Counted from the stretch's first letter, positions 14,401 to 26,986 are shown. The stretch is 64,000 nt of DNA from Cyanoderma ruficeps (GCA_008694505.1 VZDJ01000034.1:1596534-1660533), one strand, 5' to 3'. Notes: a model not told the origin generated them from the letters alone. Numbers and translations: made by a program.

Positions 14401-14977
14401 AAGAAATAAAAGGCTGGCAATTAGATTTCAGGCCTGAATCAGTGGTAACTAGAAGATATTTTGCTTGGCCAGGTCAGAGCTGAGGTTTATAAAAATACAC
14501 AACACATAGAAATAGATAGTAATGTGGCTTTGTTAGCTTTATGGACAGATAGGAAATGTCCCTTTCCTTGATGTTCTGTCAAGCAGGATGTTTGGGTTAG
14601 GAAAGACAAGAAGAAAACATCCCAGTTCTATGAAAGGAAGACATAGGAAGAAAGAGCTGAGGGAAGTTTCTAAAAAGAGCATTTTTTTCCCCACCCCCAT
14701 TCTTTTAATACGAAAAGAATTCTTTATCTGCAGCTCATCATCCTTCAGGAGGATCCCGAGGAGCCGAGGGGACTGATGGTGCTGTTGGGTGCACCTGCAG
14801 ATTCTCCTGGGACACTTCACTGGCAGCTGATGAAAAAGAACTTCTGTGGCTTAGGGGGTATTGCCCTTTCTTCCTTTTGTCCATTACTTTCTCCTCACAT
14901 TGTTAAGCTTACTGGTGTGATCAGTCTTCCTTTGAGCCCCTTTTCCACGTACCTGCAGTCCCACATGCATGTCACCC
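11486..14977. other. non-coding DNA, nothing recognised
   Basis: Short unrelated reading frames only. Some AT-rich stretches occur (12060-12420). I see no RNA gene or named repeat. Confidence 0.55.
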
Positions 14978-16091
14978 TGTCGTGGTTTGACACTGGCCAA
15001 ACACCAGGCACCCACAAAAGCCACTCACACTCCCCTGCCACAGCTGAGCAGAGGAGGGGAAAAGTTAACAAAGGATTCATGAGTTAAGGACCAGGAGAAA
15101 ACACCCCAAGGGCAAAACAGGCACAGCTTAGAGATACAGACTGAGCTCATTACTAACAAAATCAGAGGAGGATAATGAGAAGTAAAAGAAGCCCTTAAAA
15201 ACACCTTTTCTTCCTCCAGCCCCTCTCTCCTTCCCACAGACAGCACAAGGAGACAGGGCGTGGGGGCTTGGTCAGTTTGTCACCCGAGGTTTTCTTCTGG
15301 TGGGCTCAGGGAGGGAAATTGTTCCCCTGTGAGAGCGTGAGGTCCCTTCCCACAGGAGACAGTTCTCCATTAACTTCTCCAGCGTGGCTCCAATCTCACC
15401 AGCATCAGTGAGATCTCCTCCAATCTCCTCCCAAAATTGCTGCAGGGTGGGTTGCTCTTCCACAGGGTGCAGTCCTGCAAGGACAGGCTGCTCCAGCCTG
15501 GGAGCGGGGCCCTTTCTCTGCTGGATCACAGCCTGCTCCAGGCATCCACCTGCTCCAGCATGAGCACCTCCCTCATGGGCTGTGCATGGATCTCTGCATC
15601 CCCCGTGGATCCCCATGGGCTGTGGGTGATCTCTGCATCCCCTGTGGATCCCCATGGGCTGTGGGTGTTCTCTCCATCCCCCATGGATCCCCATGGGCTG
15701 CAGGGGCACAGCTGCTTCACCCTGATCTCACCACAGGCTGCAGAAGAATCTCGGCTCTGGTGCCTGAAGCACCTCCTGCCCCTCCTTCTCCACTGACCCT
15801 GCTGTCTCCATGGTGTTTTCTCACATGTTCTCATCTCCTCCTCCTCCTCTCTGTCTAGAATTAAAACTGCGCCACTACTTTTGGTTTGATTTTCTTCTTA
15901 AAAATGTAATCACAGAGGCATTCCCATCATCTCTAATTGGCCCAGCCTTGGCCCGCAGCATGTCCATCTTCAGAGCCATCAGGGAATGGCCCTGCTGGAC
16001 ATGGTGGAAGCTTCTGGCAGCTTCTCACAGAAGCCACCTGTGTGCCCACCCCCTCCCCATTTCCAAAACCAGGCCATGTAAAAGCAACACA
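14978..16091 (+). mobile_element. probable full-length solo LTR (ERVL-like)
   Basis: The element starts TGTCGTGGTTTGACACTGGC, a start I recall from a common songbird LTR family, and ends in CA near 16091. It is flanked by CACCC (14973-14977) and CACCT (16092-16096), an imperfect 5-bp target-site duplication that would suit an ERVL-class insertion. At 1114 bp it is long for an LTR but fits the family as I remember it. Its middle carries a 39-bp minisatellite. Open frames on both strands here (for example 15272-15709) encode only the translated minisatellite and are not genes. Family name and exact ends need a repeat-library search. Confidence 0.5.
15574..15699 (+). repeat. 39-bp minisatellite, about 3 units
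   Basis: The core CATGGGCTG recurs at 15574, 15614, 15653 and 15692, a period of 40, 39 and 39 bp. Each unit contains CTCTGCATCC or a one-base variant, followed by TGGATCCCC. It lies inside the LTR above. Confidence 0.85.
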
Positions 16092-16096
16092 CACCT

Positions 16097-18850
16097 TTCA
16101 ATCCAGGTGCTTTTAACTCCAAGCACACAGACATCTCTGTGTACACAAACCCTGGTAGCCCTGTGTGCCCTCCAGGGCTGTGCTGACAGACTTTGCATGC
16201 ACTCATCTGTACACACTCATATGGAGGCATTTCCCCATCCCAAGCCAGCCCTTGTGTTTGATGGAAGCTCAGAGCTCGGCTGTGGCCCAGCCCTCTCTGC
16301 TCTGTGTCTGTCTGGTAAAAACTTGAAAGCCTTTCAGGCAATCAAGCAGTAATGCACTGTGGAAGCTGAAAGTCCCTCAGATAAAATTTACAAGACCTAA
16401 GAGAGCCTGCTTGGCATTATTTAAAGCTTTAGTAATGAGCACCTGGACAGGAAAGATTGCTTAGGTAATTTTATTCTGCATTGATGAGCAGTCAGAATTT
16501 CAGAGAGGGGCCATAAATATAAGCAAGTGGAATGGCCAATGGTGCCCGATCTTGGTGTGGAAGGCGGTTGTGCTGAGGCTGTGAGACATGAATAAAAGGT
16601 TTCCTTCAGTTTCCCAACTCCAAAAGGCATCCTTTACCCAGGAATGGCTTTAGGGACAGTAGCAATCTCTTTCCTGCCTGCGTGTGACTGTGCCTCTGTG
16701 GAGAGGTGTTTGTGGATTTGCAGCTGCTACCCAAGAGTGCACTACAGTGCTGATGTCCCCTGGTGTCATGTGTGTGTGACTGAGGACAGCAGTCTGCAGC
16801 ACCTCAGCCCCTGTGCTGTTTGCCTGGGCATGTGTGCCATTAATAAGAGCCACAGATAATGCTAATTCTTTGTAGATGCATTTGAATTGTTAATGGAGTC
16901 TGCAATAAGGCACCGACACCTTTATGTACAGTTATGTGCAAGTAATGCAGGTACAGTTGGATACAGTTTGTGTTTATGTGTTGCTCACAGAGTTTTAACT
17001 TTTGTCTGAGTAAAACATACTCAGTATTGCTGATTTAAACAAGTAATGAACTACATCTTCATTTTGGCAGCACATGCCATGTTTGATTGAACACTTCTAT
17101 GAGACCTGAGGGAGGAAAGTGATAGCAGTTAGAAGCTGATGCTCACTGAACATGGAAGGAAATGTTAAACCAGGTATGAAGATCTCTCCTGGGCACTTTA
17201 TTGGTCCTCTCATCTCCAAATATTTGAAATGTTTTATTTCTTTCCAATGAAGAATGAAAAGAGACTGAATCATAGAAGTTGCCATAGCACAGGACTGTCA
17301 GCCCTTTCCATCCAGGTGAGTATTCCATTACAGGCTTTTTGAGTGCTGTACAGAGGTGTTAATGTAGTGACACTTAACATTGAATGTGGCAGTTGGAGTG
17401 TCTCTACACTGACATGGAAAGACATATTTTTCATGTACATATTATAAGTGCTGGCACAGCAAGAGAAAATTCTAGTTCAGCTAAGGGCTAGTGGAGCTCT
17501 GTGGTGTGCATGAGAAGGAATGTGTCATGGTTTTACGCTCTTGGAAAACCACGTACAGGTTTTAAAAGCTGAAGCAGTCGAGTTGATTTGTGCAGAGAGG
17601 AGATGGGAACGGTTTGTCTTTGTGCAGGTGCCAGCAGCACTCTGTGGCTGTTTGCTCCTGTGTGCATCACACGACCTGGGGTTCTTGTGCCCAGAGGCGA
17701 GTGGGGCCAGCTCAGCGGGTGTGTGTCTGTCTGCACCGGGAAGACTGTCTGTCACAGTCAGAAACGCTGCTGAGGAGGGTCATGTTACCGAGGGCTTGGA
17801 ACAAGCACTGGCTGATAACTCCTGCAGTCTGCTGGACTCTGCTGAGTGATGGATTGAGCACTGTCCCTAACATGAGTGTGGGCTGTGCTTGCGACACCAG
17901 CAAAGTTAAGAAAAGCAATTTTTCCCTTTATTGTACACTTGCAGTTTTCTGCAGAATTGCTAACCCACACCGTCATGCTCTCTACAGACACCATTATCAC
18001 TGGCAAAAGTGTACAGAGCTGGTGGAATGCATTTTGCTTCAGAAGCCTCATTAAATTTGCATTCCTTGGAGCCTCACAAGGAAGATGATGGTCTGGCTTT
18101 GTCTGCTTCACTTCTTGTTCACTTCAGGTGATGCATCAGAAAGAGCTTTTGACACAGCCTTCGTGAAGAAAGACTCAGCTGATGGGCCTGTTTTATTGCG
18201 CTGCTTTCCATTTCTTATTGACCTGACAAATCAGTCTGAAAACAGATATTTTTCCTAAGCACTATCAACACTCAAATAAGTGAGAATATAGGGCGAAACA
18301 AGCTTAGGCTACGTTACAGAGGTAATGTAGCCTGATTAAAAGCCATGACCATTGGGTAGTTGTTCAGCAATTTACTAACATAATCCTGCTCTTGCAGGAG
18401 TCCACATTACAGTAACAGGTAACTCCAGTAAACAGGCCAAGGATGGGGGGACTATTGTTCTCTCTCTCTCTGTCTTCAAAGCCAGAAGAGCACAAAATAA
18501 ATAAATAAATGCAAAACCACTGTACCCAGCACAGTAATTAGACACCATCCATCAACACTAAGCAAAGCCCCTGTACTCAGGGATGTCTTTATCATAGATG
18601 AGACTCCATCTGAAAGCCAAGGCAAGGGCAGGGCAAGCTAGATGACCTGCTGTGCAGAACACCTTGCTCCATGAGACACAAGTATAAACATACAAAACAT
18701 TTTCTCTACTACCCTCATTAATAAGTCTTGCTGCCTTCCATTTAATGACTTCTGCTTAATTCAGGGATTGTTGCTGCATATTACTGCCACTTAACACACA
18801 TAGATATCTCCTGTATAGAGCATTTATCCAGCAGTGAGGGCATCAGCCAT
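16097..18850. other. proximal upstream non-coding DNA
   Basis: No gene recognised. Short repeats include a CT-rich run at about 18461-18476 and an (AAAT)n run at about 18496-18512. The sequence leads into the CpG island that follows. Confidence 0.55.
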
Positions 18851-19302
18851 GAGTCTTTCCCAAAGCCCTGGCTCTAAGACGGGCTGCACCTGCAGCACCG
18901 CCCGGGTGCTGCAAAAGTTTCTGGTACTTTCCGTCCCAAGACGCGCCAGGTCTCAGGGTGGTGGTAGCGCCCACCCGACCGAGCCGGACTGCCATCCCCA
19001 GCCTGCAATCAGCCACACGGGGCATCACCATCCCTCTGCAAACAGCAGCCTGTAAACCAAGGGCTCCCTCTGCGGGCGGGCACGGCGGGCCTGGAGGGGA
19101 CCCGCAGCTCCACACCGGCACCCGCAGCCCCTCGCTTGGGGCTCCGTTCCCTGCTCTCTCCACTGAGGAGCTGCGCGGGGCGGGCTGTCACCGGGGGTCG
19201 CTCCTAAGCGCCGTGTCCTCACCGCCCTGCCCGGCGGTACCGGGGCTGGTGGTGCTGCCGCCTTCCCACCGAGCGGCGCGGCCTGTCCGGCACCACCGTA
19301 CC

Positions 19303-19358
19303 GGGGCGGGCGGGGCGGGGGCTGCGCCGGGGGCACGGTTTATATCCACGGTTTATAT
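19303..19358 (+). promoter_or_regulatory. DISP3: GC boxes plus duplicated TATA-like element
   Basis: Two overlapping GGGGCGGG-type Sp1 sites (19303-19322) are followed by GGTTTATATCC twice, 13 bp apart. A third, diverged GGTTTACAG comes just after. If used as TATA boxes they predict transcription start at about 19370-19390. Confidence 0.45.
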
Positions 19359-19374
19359 CCGCGGTTTACAGCGC

Positions 19375-19671
19375 GGCCACAGCGCCGCCCGCAGCCCGGC
19401 GGGGCGGCCGCAGCCCCGGAGCTCCGCACCGCACCACTCTGCTCCGTTCCGCGGTGCAGCGCCGGGCGCTGCCGCTCGCCCGCCCGCCCTTCCGCCCGCA
19501 GCGGCCGCGGCGCTCGGCGGAGCGGCATCAAAAAGCGGCGGCGGGGCCGGGTCAGGGCTGCGGGACCCGGTCAGGGCTGCGGGACCGGCACGGCCGCACG
19601 CCGCTGCGGCGAGCACCGGTACGGCGGGAGCCGGCGCTGCCCGGCATCGCTGCGAGCCCGCCGGGGCGGAG
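19375..19671 (+). other. DISP3: probable non-coding exon 1 (5' UTR)
   Basis: The 3' end is set by a consensus donor (GAG then GTGAGT, intron from 19672). The start is an estimate from the TATA-like motifs. The exon contains no ATG, so in a transcript spliced from here to 36618 the first ATG would be the DISP3 start codon. It contains a 19-bp tandem duplication (19550-19587, one mismatch). I cannot prove from sequence alone that this exon joins to DISP3. Confidence 0.5.
19550..19587 (+). repeat. 19-bp tandem duplication in 5' exon
   Basis: The unit starting GGTCAGGGCTGCGGGACC is present twice head to tail (19550-19568 and 19569-19587), with one difference at the last base. Confidence 0.85.
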
Positions 19672-19840
19672 GTGAGTGATGCGCTCCGCGGCCCCGGGGG
19701 TCTCAGCACAGCTGTCTGTCGTTGTGCCATGTCCGCCTCCGGCCCTCAGCGCTCGGCTCTGCCCGAGGGGGGTGGCCCGGGGGGTCGGTCGGGTTCCCGG
19801 GTCCTGCGGTGCTTAGAGACAACACCGCTTGCAATCGTGC

Positions 19841-19909
19841 TTGTCTTTTTTCTTTCCCCCTTTTTTTTCTTTTTCTTTTTTTCCCCCCCTTTTTTCTTTT
19901 CCCCTGGGA
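19841..19909 (+). repeat. homopyrimidine tract
   Basis: About 65 bases of almost pure T and C directly follow the CpG island, at the start of intron 1. No coding meaning. Such tracts can adopt triplex structure, which is inference here. Confidence 0.8.
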
Positions 19910-22789
19910 ATCCAGCGGCTAAATCCCTCGGTTGTGTGTTTAGCCAACTCTCCCTGAAAGCTCTGGATAGTTCATGAATATGCACAGAGAGATCGTTTCC
20001 CGGGAGGCTGCCTCTATAATGAGCTGATTGAGCTGCGCCTGCAGCAGGGCTGTTCTCCTGGGGGAAAAGTTGGGTGCCAGAACTGAGGAGCTTTGTGTCC
20101 CTGGCTGCACCGAGGCTTGGCAGAGTCACTGAGGCATTGGCCGTACTCAGTGGTGTTAGCAGGTTCAGCCAAGCAGGATCCTCATCTGCTGTGTGTCCAA
20201 AAAATATAAAGAGTATCATGTAACTAATACATGTAAGGTAACGTTCCTGTTTTATACCAGCTCGTGTAGAAATGGACTTTTCCTGTCCAAAACCACCGCA
20301 CCACTTAATAAGGACATTTCATTGCTTAGCAACAGTCCCAACTCAGCTTGGTCCTTAGGGCTCTTGCCATTCAGGTGCTCTGTGATGTGCCAGTAAAACA
20401 GCCACTGTCCTGGAGGAAAGGATCTCTTCGTTTTTTCCTTGGTGATGCAATGACCCAGCCGAAAGAGCAGGGCTGGTTGCTACTGCCCAACCATTTAAGA
20501 GCACTTGTGAGACTGGGAGCTGAGTGTAGCTGGAAAACTGCATGCTGGACAGAGCAAGCTGGAAGTGGCCGGTCCCTCAGGCATGTGTGGGACCTTGCAG
20601 CTGCCTTGCTGCTGCATCCTGTGTCACCTGCACCTTTGTTTGGTGCACAGGCATGGCAGCATGTTGGCCAATAAACCTTCACTTGTGCAATTATTAGAAT
20701 AGTGTTTTGACGGCTGTGCAGAGCCTGCTAGTGTTTAATGCAATACACAAACAAATAAGTTCCTTTAAAACAAGGCTGATGTGTGCCCTCGTCTGCTGTG
20801 ACAAGACAGACTAGTGAAGTGGGGTGAGGACTTGTGCTTTGGAAGAGCAATTCAAATGACAAATAAACACACAGACTTTTTGCTCACAAAGCCACATCCT
20901 GATACACATATAATCTGCTGCCCTAGAAACTCAGGCTTTTAAAAACAATTTTCCCATGAAAAATTGTGTAAGCTTTTGAAACTAGCTGTCTCTTCTTATC
21001 AGAACAACTTTGCTTGGGGACAATATTTTTCTCTCTTTCTCACCAGTAACCTTATAAAGTGTTGATAAAGATAGAATCCACAGCATCAGCTTCCTTTAAT
21101 TGCTCTTTTAGACTGTGTATCTAGAGGGAAGCCTAGCAACCCAACAACTGTATTGAAAGATGTTTCAATAGCTACACTTCTTTTATCACCCTGGATGCAT
21201 TTTTAGAGGTTAGACTCATCAAGCTAGTCTCTTTACTCCTTGGAGCCTTATAGCTTGATTCCCTAAGCCTGAAATAAAACAGAACTGAGCTAATGAAAAA
21301 GACAACAAAGATGGAATGGAAATGCTTAATATGATATAAGATCCTTTCTTCCTGCTACCCCTGTGAATACCTGCAGTATTCCCATGGGGAAGATACTCCT
21401 CTACAGAGGGAGAATGCTTGTCTAACAGGAAAATGATTCAAGGGGAAACTTCCCATCAGTGTTTGTGTCCTTTTCATCTAAAGGCACAAGGGGAAAGCTA
21501 AGGGACCAATGGCCCAGAGCAGAGTGTAACGGTGTAATGTGTGAGAACTGGACTGGCATTTGGGAAGAAGCATCAGCATCATTCCATCTCCAACTGCCCA
21601 CGGTGGTGACGACTGTGATTCAGTTTCTACAATGTACAGGGCAAATTCATCCTCAGGGATAGGAAAAAAAACCCCAAACCACAGCCCCAAACACAAGCTG
21701 AAGTCACTGATACTCTGTCCAGGTTTCCCTCACTGGCTGTAGTTTAGTGTTTTTAGCTATACTGATGAACACCCTTGTTGTGCATAGTCTCCTTACCATA
21801 GAATAGTAAGTAAGCCCTTACAGGGAGTCACAGGTGGCAATATCTGACTAGCTCTGGGTAATTTAGGGCACAAAAATGAGGGATTTCACACTGATGAAAT
21901 TGCTGTTAGTTTTCAGATGTTTGAGGGAAATGTGTTTGCTAGGTGCTAAAAATTCTCTCAATACCTAGTGTGTCCTTGGCTATGCCTCCCAAGATCTTGT
22001 ATTTTTTCAGCATTAATGAATTAAACATTGCAAATGCCTCTGTCACACCAACAGAAGAAGCAGTTAAGTTACAGGGGAACTCTGACCCTTTCTGTATCTG
22101 TCATTTCTGAACTGCAAATGAAGTGTTGTTAACAAGCTGTATTTTGCAGGAGATTATGGGGTGGCTGTGATGTGTTTGAATGTAATCAAATCACATGAGA
22201 GTGGTAGGATGGGTGCATTTCGGTTTGGCACAGGGAGAGGGTATGCACACGGTGTTAACATTTTGCATCTAAAAAAGCCACAGTCTGTAAGTCTGTAATC
22301 CTCTCCTGATGCCAGTGCTCTGAGATAAGTGCTGCTTATACAAAGACTTGCCTGTTGGGTATGAGCACTTAATAAATAAGCCTGAGTGAAACTGGATCGG
22401 GATAGAAGTTCATACCCTGTTGCATATGGAAGATCTGGATAAGCTGTGATTTTTATTTCTGAAGTTTGAACGGGTCCTTCTGTGAGTCCCAGGTAATGCA
22501 GCTGTGGTCTCTGTGCATTCCAACATCATTCCAACATGCGGTAAATCCTGGCAGGACTCTTTTCAGCACCGAAGTATTTAGCTTACAATTGGTTTAATCC
22601 TGCAATCTCACCAAGCACTAACATAAATGAGAACTGAACAGATTAGTTCATTCTAAAAAAATCAAATCCCGTTATATTTCTCAGTGTAGCACAAAATATT
22701 TCTCCTTTTATTTACCTGTTTGGCTTATTTTTTTAAAACCCATTCTTTGTTTGGAGGTATCAGACTACAGATTTGGGTTTAGTGGTGAA

Positions 22790-23870
22790 AGTTATCGGCT
22801 CTCCTGTGATGCGAGTTTATCTGCGGTTTGAACAGCTGGAGGGGATTTCAGGATCAGAGCAAGAACTGTGGCCTGAGGGCCTGGTTACTGCGAGCTGGGT
22901 AGAGAAGGGAGTTTCTACCGAGTGTCAGTGCTTCTTACCTCCTCGGTGACAGCAGTCCTGTCCACTTTTTATTGCTTTTGTGCCAGTCAAGAAAAGCAGA
23001 AGTTGTCCTTTGCCCTCTTCCTTTCCACACACCTCGCCGTTTCTGTCTCTTCAGAGAGGTCAGCAGGCCTCACCGGGCGTGTGTGAAAACTCTCCTGCAG
23101 CTCCGGGAATGTGCCCAGGGGCCCGGGAATGTGTTTTAAACCTCGTGATGAAGCTGAGCAATGGAATATTAGTTTCTAGAACTCACTTACTCTCCCCCCG
23201 TGATACCGCCGAACAGGCTATCTCTTTCAATGATTGACTTCACACAGATTTACCTGAGTTTATTCATCTCGTTGTAGCTTTACCAGGGTGAATTTTCTCT
23301 CAGGTCTGTCCTCAGCGATGCCTTTGCTGAGGGCTGGATCCTGCCTCCCTCTCCTCTTTCAGAGCAGCCCCTTATTCCGTGAATAGCTCTGCTGCATTCA
23401 GTGACACTGCTAAAGAGAGAGGCTGTGGTGCCTGTGACTCAGACTAATGCGAGTCAATTTAAAGGACAGATTAAGCGCAGTGTGAGTATGGATTGCAGTG
23501 TCTGGCCCGTAATGAATAATTCAGGAGCATGGAGGAGACAGTGTAAGAGTTAAGTGCTTAATCCAGCTCTAGGTGAAGTCAGCAAAAGACTTTCCATTGA
23601 CCCCCGTCCAGGATACTTTCAGCAAAGCTTAACTGTGTGTGAGTTTGTAAATTGTCTCATTGATAGCAGTGTGCTTCAGGCGTGAGCTACAAGTGTCTGC
23701 ATTAGCACCCAGCTGAATGTTATTTATGATTCTCCTGTCTGTTGTCCTGTCATTATCCGTCCTCTGCAGCACCTAAGTGAAGCTTCCTGAGGTGCGAGCA
23801 CGGCTATGAATTCACGCTTTTATAGTATTGCAAACCAGAAAAGATTAATAACCGGAGTGCCACACCATTA
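22790..23870. promoter_or_regulatory. CpG-retaining intronic stretch, possible enhancer
   Basis: CpG dinucleotides are noticeably more frequent here than in the surrounding intron, without the very high GC of a CpG island. Homeodomain-like TAATGAATAATT lies at about 23511-23522. This is typical of conserved developmental enhancers, but conservation cannot be seen from a single sequence. Confidence 0.25.
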
Positions 23871-26174
23871 ACAGAAGAAAATACCGACACAAAAAGGTTG
23901 GCAAAATAAGCTTCAAAGGTTTAATTTTGGTTGCTTAGAGCCAGGAATGGTGCCCTCCTTCTGTAAGAACAAGGCAATTGCCTGTGATAGGGATCCCACC
24001 ACGACTGGACACTGAGCCTTTCACAGCTCAGGAGCCCACTGGTCCCTGCTCTGCCAGCAGCTGAGTGTGATCCTCCTTCCCGGGGTGAATTGAATCCCCA
24101 GGGACTGCAGCTGCCCCTGGAAGAGCTGATGTGGGAATGGCAGAGCAGCTCTGCTGGTGGGAACCAGAGGATGCTCTGCACCTGCAGCTCTTGTTTTCAG
24201 GTGTGGGTCTGTAGCACCTGGGATTCTGTCCTTCCAGCTGCTCCAGAGGGATTTCCTATAGAAGTTCAGTTCAGTATAGCTGCTACCAGTGCTGATTGTT
24301 TTTCATGACAGCAGCATCATCGACTTGGAGGGGCAGGACGTCTCCTCCTTCTGGTTGTAACTCAATATACAAAAAAATCCAGTGTAACCTGTGCCTTTGT
24401 TCTGGGCCTGCAGATTCTGGCAGTGCCACAGGCTTTGCTCTCCCATGGGGAGACAAGCACACCCACGACAGAGACTGTCTCCTGCACTGAAAGTAGGGCT
24501 TCACAGATGCCTCACCTTTTTTTCCTGTTTTTGAGTTCTCTCTGCTTACTGGGAGAAGTGGTTTGGGGGACAAGGCTGGGATATTTTCCCTGCCATCTGC
24601 CTTAAAGGCAGCAGGCTTGAAAGTTGGCACAGTTACTTCCTGGTCTTTGCCAAGCTCTGTTAATACAGAACAGCTTCTCCTGGATAGAAAGCAGTTCATG
24701 TTTCATAAATCGTGGAGAAAGGAGAGAGGCCAGTGTGTTTAAAGGGGTTGAAAGACACACTGGCAGTCATCTGATTCTTGAACTGCTGCTGGCCTTGGCT
24801 CTCTGCTGCTTTATGGGGGGAGATTTAGGGGAGAGCATCATTTTTCTGCCTGGACTTGAAGGTGTGGATGCTGTTGCTTTTGGGGCCTGGTTCTGCAGCT
24901 GCATCTCATTTGCAGTCATGTCAGTGAAGTCACTTCGGGTTTGTTACTGGGAATGTTACCTGGGATCTACCTGCTGAGCTAATTACATGAATAAGCTTAT
25001 TTGGGCTTCAGGGCATCCTGTCTGATGCTGCCACTGACTTTCTTCCCGTCTTACTTCTGCATAGCAGAAATCTCTTTGGCTTGAACAAAGAGGAGTGTTC
25101 TGGTAGATCTCTAGTTTTACTCTGAGCTCACTGGGCTGATGTTGGGCTAGCAAGCCCCAGGGCCTCTGTGTCACTGATAAATGGAATTGTATGTACCACT
25201 GCTGTTCCTCATTTGGCAACTAAAGTTGAATGATGTTAGGTCTGTGTTTAGCTTCTGTGAAAGTCAGCAAAAGTAATAGATTAATTCCATCAGAGGTGTG
25301 GAGCCTTGCTTAATTCATTTATGAACTTGCATATAATCGTGTCTATTTCCCTAGAGGAATAAGGAATTGGATTTGATAGGTGTTTGCAAAGGGTTTATGC
25401 AGTCTCTGACATATGATGCACAAAGTACTCTTTGCTCCTAGGAGGATGTTGACTTATTTCTTGGCTCTGTGTTACATCCAGGAGCTGAGAATGAACTGCT
25501 TTTGACCTGTATGAAAATCTTTGGAGACAATTTGGAAAAATTCTACTGCTTGGGATACTGCTGCACATGCAGCACACTTGACTCCCTGAATCCAACAAAT
25601 TCTATCTTTGTTTCTCCTTTTAACAAGAGAAATGAATTACTGGAGAAGATGGGGCTGCAGACTCGGGTTTGAACTAGAACACAACAGGGTGTTTTAAACA
25701 TGTTTGAGAAATGCCCAAAGCAACCCTGACTCCTGCTTATAAATCAAACCTGGCCAAATTCTGTGTCTTTGTATTTCCACTGTCACTGCTTTCCCTCTAC
25801 CTCCCCCCTTGCACACCCTCCCATTTGCTCTCCAGCTAAAACTGATTTACCAGGTTCAATCTCCAAGCCAATTTTTATAGCTGAGTTGAAATGGGGAGGT
25901 GGACAGGCCCACAGGAGCATGAAAGTGACTCAGTAACACAATGGGCTCCAGTTAGCCTGGGAGTCTGGACAATATAGACATCAACTTGTTTTTAAAGCTA
26001 AATTTATTTTGCCTGAAAGCTCAGACTAGTTCTTGGACCATGCTGAAAGCTGCTCCTTCTGGTGCTTCCTGCCAACAGTTGCAATTTCCAACCTTTGGAC
26101 ATTGCAGGCTGGGCTGCTTCAGGACCCACAGAGGACCTGTCAGTGCCTTGGACTGGACATCCGGACTGGACTGG

Positions 26175-26202
26175 ACATCCAGAGTGTCCAGTCTCTGGAT
26201 GT
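26175..26202. repeat. 10-bp perfect inverted repeat
   Basis: ACATCCAGAG (26175-26184) and CTCTGGATGT (26193-26202) are reverse complements separated by 8 bases. Just before it, the segment GACTGGACATCC is present twice (from about 26151 and 26169). Confidence 0.8.
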
Positions 26203-26986
26203 GTTTCTCAGTGGAGTGTCTCACAATCTGATCTATATGCTGCAAGCCATTTCTTTCCACATCCAAACTGAATTTCACATCCAAAGCCATCCTTTCTCCC
26301 CATCCTAACTGTTGCATCTCAGCCCTTCACACAGGGCTCAGAGATGGGCAGCAAGTGGGCAGCTGAGCTGTGGTCTGTGGTCCACTTCATGCCTGTCTCT
26401 GGTGTCAATGTACTTGTGCACAGAGCGTGGCAGAAAAGCTGCAGCATTGTAGGGAGCTATAAAACACCAGTCTACAACAACTGGAAACAAGATATATCAG
26501 CAGGTAAATGTTTCATCCCCTGTGGCAGTGCTTACGCCAAAGCAGCAAAGATTCATTCCTGTAAATTTGCTGTCTGGAACCAATTCCTTGGTGCAAGTTT
26601 CCTCACATTAATTGCAGAGTTCATAGCATGGGTTTGTGTGTAAGTGTCACAGGAAAGCATCTGGCCTTGTTTAGATTCCAGTAACTGAGAGGTCCACTGT
26701 AAGTAGCAGACAAATAAGATTTTGATCACATTTCCTTTACAGATCTCTTGCAGTCTCTTGAATTTCTGATGTGGTATAGGGGAGATAATTCCTTCTGGAT
26801 CCAAATCTTGGTTTATATGCAGCTAAATTCATTCCTGCATGTACACCAGCCTGCCTACATGCTCATTTATTTGGTTATGTTGCAGATCCTGGTACAGTTT
26901 GCCAATTTCCATTTCTTTGGCTGATTTGGGAAGTGCCTGCAGTGACTTTTCTCTTGTGCTCAGCCAGCATCCTGGTTTCCAGAGGT

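Larger units (their letters stand above)
18860..19830 (+). promoter_or_regulatory. DISP3: CpG island, probable DISP3 promoter
   Basis: GC content and CpG density rise sharply against the AT-rich flanks. GC boxes cluster at 19303-19322. Two TATA-like TTTATAT motifs follow at 19339-19345 and 19352-19358. A strong donor, GGAG then GTGAGT, lies at 19671/19672. GC boxes, then a TATA-like element, then a donor, all on the + strand, fit a promoter with a first exon. Assignment to DISP3 rests on orientation, on the known layout of the gene (a non-coding first exon far from the first coding exon) and on the lack of any other gene nearby. A transcript starting in the opposite direction cannot be excluded. 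Confidence 0.65.

Noticed and set aside
15272..15709. Frames with a repeated Pro-Met-Gly-Ile-His-type pattern
   Set aside because: They translate the 39-bp minisatellite of an LTR.
17521..17560. TGTCATGGTTTTA-like start of another LTR
   Set aside because: Only the first dozen bases resemble a common bird LTR start; the following sequence does not.
18958..19977. 339-codon open frame across the CpG island
   Set aside because: Long because stop codons are rare in GC-rich DNA. It starts without ATG, consists mostly of Ala, Pro, Gly and Arg, crosses the strong donor at 19672 and ends by reading the T-rich tract as poly-Phe.
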